Positions 5,953-8,726 of a stretch of DNA of 8,726 nt are shown here, one piece after another. Location of the stretch: the NCBI GenBank assembly GCA_025356185.1, contig JANXUN010000446.1:1-8726 (forward strand), written 5' to 3'. Below the pieces are notes generated by a model. It was not told where the DNA came from, searched no databases, and saw only the letters and a list, made by a program, of their open reading frames with translations. This stretch comes from Gemmatimonadaceae bacterium (GTDB taxonomy: Bacteria > Gemmatimonadota > Gemmatimonadetes > Gemmatimonadales > Gemmatimonadaceae). Within the stretch, counting starts at the first letter, position 1. Every line of letters begins with the position of its first letter. Position numbers and translations under genes: made by a program.

Positions 5953-7353
5953 GTGACGCGTTACGAAGAACGAGAGGACAGCCTGCGGACAGCCAACGGA
6001 GCACGAAGAAGCAGATCGGCGGTTCAAGGCGTTGCGCTCAAGCTGGGCATGCTGATGTCATTGGCGTTTGTCGCGGCGTGTTCGTCAAATGGACCTCCGA
6101 ATCGCGAGGGTATGCAAGACGAGGGTCCCGATGGCATGCCGCAACGCGGCAACCGCAGAGTTCGACCGGGGATCTCCGTGCTGCTTGACGATAGCATCAA
6201 GCTGATTGCCGGCAAGCGCGTGGCGTTGATTACCAACCAGACCGGCGTGGACGAACGGGGTCGTCGTTCGATTGACCTGCTGGCGACAGATCCTCGGGCC
6301 GAGCGAGCAGGGGTGAAGCTCGTGCGGCTCTTTTCACCCGAACACGGTATCAGCGGAACAGCCGACAAGACCAACGTGCCGGACGACGTCGACCTCAAAA
6401 CAGGGCTCAAGGTCTTTTCGTTATATCAGCAAACGAGCATCGCACCGCCCGATAGCCTGCTGAGCGATATCGATGTTCTGGTCGTGGATCTTCAGGACAT
6501 CGGAACGCGCACGTGGACGTACGTGGGTGTCATGCTCTACGCGCTCAAGGCGGGAGAACGTCGCAACATTCCAGTGTTGGTGCTCGATCGCCCGAATCCG
6601 ATTTCCGGGTCTCGCACCGAGGGGGCTGTGCTCGATTCGATGATTGCCAACCCGAATGAATCGACGCCGACGCGGAAAGCCAATGGATTCTCGGTGTTTC
6701 CGACGCCACTGCGGCATGGGCTCACTATGGGGGAGCTTGCAAAACTGTTTCAAGCACAGCTCAAGCTGAGTACGCGGCTCACGGTTGTCCCGATGCGCAA
6801 CTGGCGGCGACAGATGTGGTTTGACGAGACGTCGTTGCCGTGGGTCAAACCGTCACCGAACCTGCCGAATTTGTCGAGTGCGTTGCTCTATCCGGCGCTC
6901 GTGCCATTTGAGTCGAGTAACGTGTCTGTGGGACGTGGCACGTCTGAGCCATTCCAGCGCTTCGGCGCGTCGTGGCTGCGCGCGGACACGTTGGTGCGTT
7001 TGCTCGAAGATCTGTCGCTCACAGGGGTGAAATTTCACAACGAGCGGTTTACGCCAGTGCAACCTGGTGACGGCAAGTTTGCAGGGCAGAGCATTCCCGG
7101 CGTGCGCATCGAAATTACCGATCGAGATTTGGTGCAGCCGGCGCGCATCGGCGCGTCGATTCTGTGGGCGCTCTCGCGCATTAATCGCGATAGCCTGCGA
7201 ATCAACGACAAAGGATTTGATGAACGCATGGGTTCATCAAAGGTGCGCGAGGCCATTTGGGCAGGCGCAGATCCAGACGCCGTCATGGACCGCCAACTGC
7301 CAGCGGTAGTAGCCTTTGAGAAGGACGCGCGAAAAATCCATCTCTACCGTTGA
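5953..7353 (+). CDS. namZ: DUF1343 lipoprotein, exo-beta-N-acetylmuramidase (NamZ, GH171)
   Basis: This 466-residue protein belongs to DUF1343, whose characterised member NamZ (B. subtilis YbbC) releases MurNAc from the non-reducing end of peptidoglycan chains. Family motifs run through the protein: VALITNQTGVD (90-100), LFSPEHG (126-132, with Glu130 in the position expected for a catalytic acid), a DVLVVDLQDIGTRTWTY block (about 174-190), LDRPNPISG, a FPTPLRHGLTMGEL block, KPSPNLP and a SSNVSVGRGTSEPF block. The N-terminus is a lipoprotein signal: basic residues at 18-21, a hydrophobic run at about 31-42, and lipobox VAAC with Cys43. The gene starts with GTG, four bases after GGAGGA; the n-region is unusually long, but the later ATG (codon 33) would remove its positive charge. 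It is divergent from nagZ and followed by a terminator-like hairpin. The family assignment is firm. MurNAc specificity follows from the family and from NagZ and the AmiE-like enzyme alongside. Confidence 0.9.
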   Translation: MTRYEEREDSLRTANGARRSRSAVQGVALKLGMLMSLAFVAACSSNGPPNREGMQDEGPDGMPQRGNRRVRPGISVLLDDSIKLIAGKRVALITNQTGVDERGRRSIDLLATDPRAERAGVKLVRLFSPEHGISGTADKTNVPDDVDLKTGLKVFSLYQQTSIAPPDSLLSDIDVLVVDLQDIGTRTWTYVGVMLYALKAGERRNIPVLVLDRPNPISGSRTEGAVLDSMIANPNESTPTRKANGFSVFPTPLRHGLTMGELAKLFQAQLKLSTRLTVVPMRNWRRQMWFDETSLPWVKPSPNLPNLSSALLYPALVPFESSNVSVGRGTSEPFQRFGASWLRADTLVRLLEDLSLTGVKFHNERFTPVQPGDGKFAGQSIPGVRIEITDRDLVQPARIGASILWALSRINRDSLRINDKGFDERMGSSKVREAIWAGADPDAVMDRQLPAVVAFEKDARKIHLYR

Positions 7354-7416
7354 TGCTGCAGCGCTCCTAGTTTTATTGGGCTGGCCCCCACATGGACCAG
7401 ACTCGACCAGCTGCGC

Positions 7417-7452
7417 CGCGGGACGAGGCACTTCCTCGTCCCGCGTCATTTT
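7417..7452 (+). terminator. Intrinsic terminator-like hairpin after namZ
   Basis: Twelve perfect base pairs (7417-7428 with 7434-7445) enclose the loop CACTT, followed by TCATTTTC. It lies 64 bases after the namZ stop. Only 32 bases separate the stem from the next start codon, so the downstream promoter must be upstream of the hairpin, or some transcription must read through. No T-run exists on the other strand, so it acts rightward if it is a terminator. Confidence 0.65.
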
Positions 7453-7477
7453 CAGCCCTCGTCCCGCCGCTCCCTAC

Positions 7478-8107
7478 ATGCAATCACTCTGGAACGCGAT
7501 CCAACGCGGCTATCTGCGGGTCATCGAGCCCGTGGCCGACTGGTTCGTGCGCCGGAACGTGCATCCGAACATCATCACTTCGTTCGGAACCCTTTGCATG
7601 GTCGGGTCGGGTGTGATCTTCGCCATGGGGCATATTCGCACGGCGGGGTGGTTCCTGGGGTTAACCGCGCTGTTCGATGTGCTGGACGGCACGGTGGCTC
7701 GTAGAACGGGGCGCACCTCAAAGTTTGGCGCCTTTTTTGACTCGACTCTTGATCGCGTATCGGATGGCGCGCTGTTGGGAGGACTGATGGTGTTTTACGC
7801 CACCAGTGAACTGCATCATAGCCTCCCGATGCTCATCATCACGTTGCTCGGTCTTGTGGGCACATTTTTGACATCGTACACCCGCGCTCGAGCTGAAGGT
7901 CTGGGTCTCGATGCGCACGTCGGCCTGCTGCAGCGTCCAGAGCGAATTACGCTCCTCTCGGCGCCGCAGGCGTTTTTTGGCCTTGCATTAAACGGATGGG
8001 TATTAGCCTTCATCGTGTCGTTGCTCTCGGTGACCGCATGGATCACCGCAGTGCAGCGAATGCTTTACGTCTACCGTACGACCGCCCAGGGAGAACAAGC
8101 GAAGTGA
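7478..8107 (+). CDS. CDP-alcohol phosphatidyltransferase, probable phosphatidylinositol-phosphate synthase
   Basis: This 209-residue integral membrane enzyme transfers a phosphatidyl group from CDP-diacylglycerol to an alcohol. The full family signature D-x2-DG-x2-AR-x8-G-x3-D-x3-D is present without deviation: Asp67, Asp70-Gly71, Ala74-Arg75, Gly84, Asp88 and Asp92, which bind the metal ions and CDP. Several hydrophobic segments are visible (about 34-50, 56-66, 98-108, 116-133, 158-190), in keeping with the six-helix fold. The motif RARAEGLGL (136-144) followed by RPER (153-156) resembles the inositol-phosphate-binding region of actinobacterial PIP synthases (PgsA1 type). The next gene makes inositol phosphate, which supports that acceptor. 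The frame is open back to 7316, but that would place the terminator hairpin inside the gene and add a non-conserved leader, so ATG 7478 is preferred despite lacking a clear Shine-Dalgarno. Glycerol-3-phosphate as acceptor is the alternative. Confidence 0.88.
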   Translation: MQSLWNAIQRGYLRVIEPVADWFVRRNVHPNIITSFGTLCMVGSGVIFAMGHIRTAGWFLGLTALFDVLDGTVARRTGRTSKFGAFFDSTLDRVSDGALLGGLMVFYATSELHHSLPMLIITLLGLVGTFLTSYTRARAEGLGLDAHVGLLQRPERITLLSAPQAFFGLALNGWVLAFIVSLLSVTAWITAVQRMLYVYRTTAQGEQAK

Positions 8108-8726
8108 CCGAATCAAATCGCGGCACGCCCGTCCCCCCCGCCTCGGGGAAGCTCGCCATTTTCACGCCGGGACTCGGCGCCGTAGCAACAACGTTTATTG
8201 CGGGTGTCGAGCGCGTACGTCGCGGCCTGTCGACACCCATTGGCTCACTGACGCAGATGGCGACCATCCGACTGGGAAAGCGTACGGAATCGCGCAGCCC
8301 ACTCATTCGCGATTTCGTGTCGCTCGCAGCACTCGATGACATTGTGTTCGGCGCGTGGGATCCGATTCCGGATGACGCGTTCACCGCCGCGACGAGAGCC
8401 GGCGTATTGGAGAAGTCGGACATCGATCCAATCGCCGACTTCCTAAAAAGCATCAAGCCGATGCCGGCGGCGTTTGAAAGTCGCTACGTCACGCGCATTA
8501 CCGGCGCGACAAATGTGAAGACCGGCAAGAACAAGCGCGATCTCGCCGAACAGATTCGCGCGGACATTCGCAACACGATGAAAGAAAAGGGTGCGTCGCG
8601 CGGCGTGATGGTATGGACCGGCTCCACCGAGACGTACATCAAGGCCAGCGCGCCGCATCAGACGATTGAAGCGTTCGAAGCAGCGATGGAAGCCAACGAC
8701 GATTCGATCGCGCCGAGCATGCTGTA
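8104..8726 (+). CDS. ino1: Inositol-3-phosphate synthase, N-terminal part
   Basis: The gene opens with GTG inside the stop region of the phosphatidyltransferase (GTGA, 4-nt overlap), which suggests translational coupling, and runs off the right edge after 207 residues. An NAD-binding glycine-rich loop GLGAVATTF (23-31) follows a short beta strand. Further family landmarks are GSLTQMATIRLGKR, the FGAWDPIPDDAF block (about 81-92) and VMVWTGSTETYIKAS (about 163-177), which corresponds to the WTxxTE block of myo-inositol-1-phosphate synthases. The enzyme converts glucose-6-phosphate to inositol-3-phosphate using bound NAD in the cytoplasm. Paired with the gene before it, the product is probably used for phosphatidylinositol-phosphate lipids. 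The first residues (about 1-15) look disordered. Bacterial members are about 360-440 residues, so about half is missing here. There is no ATG near the chosen start; the overlap and family alignment decide it. Confidence 0.88.
   Translation, partial: MTESNRGTPVPPASGKLAIFTPGLGAVATTFIAGVERVRRGLSTPIGSLTQMATIRLGKRTESRSPLIRDFVSLAALDDIVFGAWDPIPDDAFTAATRAGVLEKSDIDPIADFLKSIKPMPAAFESRYVTRITGATNVKTGKNKRDLAEQIRADIRNTMKEKGASRGVMVWTGSTETYIKASAPHQTIEAFEAAMEANDDSIAPSML

Noticed and set aside
7316..7477. Upstream extension of the phosphatidyltransferase frame to 7316
   Set aside because: It overlaps the end of namZ and contains the terminator hairpin. The extra 54 residues are not like the family N-terminus, while ATG 7478 gives a normal length of 209.
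8043..8456. 137-codon minus-strand open frame over the phosphatidyltransferase/inositol synthase junction
   Set aside because: It lies opposite two genes with clear motifs and a typical 4-nt overlap. The product shows no recognisable features.
1..8726. CRISPR arrays, tRNA or rRNA genes, insertion sequences, phage or defence genes
   Set aside because: No regularly spaced repeats, RNA-gene-like sequence, transposase motifs or terminal inverted repeats were seen, and almost all the DNA is covered by metabolic genes.

Overview
The window looks like chromosomal DNA from a moderately GC-rich, Gram-negative-type bacterium. My best guess is Gemmatimonadota or a relative in the Bacteroidetes-like (FCB) superphylum. 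This rests on gene content only: a NagB/PIG-L fusion, a DUF1343 lipoprotein, a GH3 glycosidase next to a beta-lactamase-fold hydrolase, and an inositol-lipid gene pair. There is no rRNA, tRNA, mobile element or CRISPR array to anchor the call. Coding density is high and no gene-free stretch exceeds about 140 bases.

Minus strand, 1-5887, in transcription order: an exported GH3 beta-N-acetylhexosaminidase (NagZ type, 3929-5887); a beta-lactamase-fold serine hydrolase overlapping it by 4 nt (2721-3932); an A-type iron-sulfur carrier (2223-2579); three back-to-back hairpins (2119-2239); a fusion of a glucosamine-6-phosphate deaminase domain with a PIG-L de-N-acetylase domain (215-2116); and the N-terminus of a sodium:solute symporter that starts at GTG 202 and runs off the left edge.

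Plus strand, 5953-8726: a DUF1343 lipoprotein (NamZ type exo-beta-N-acetylmuramidase, GH171) divergent from nagZ; an intrinsic-terminator-like hairpin; a CDP-alcohol phosphatidyltransferase; and, overlapping it by 4 nt, the first half of an inositol-3-phosphate synthase.

Two functional themes emerge. (1) NamZ, NagZ and the serine hydrolase correspond to the B. subtilis ybbC-ybbD-ybbE set (NamZ-NagZ-AmiE), which strips MurNAc, GlcNAc and stem peptides from peptidoglycan fragments. Here all three carry export signals, so the work is probably done in the periplasm. The symporter could bring released sugars in, and the fusion could deacetylate and deaminate an amino sugar (phosphate) toward fructose-6-phosphate. 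No PTS, MurQ, NagA, sugar kinase or regulator is visible in the window. (2) The phosphatidyltransferase and inositol-phosphate synthase form a compact, translationally coupled pair for phosphatidylinositol-type lipids. The iron-sulfur carrier appears to be an unrelated housekeeping gene lying between the two parts of the amino-sugar locus.
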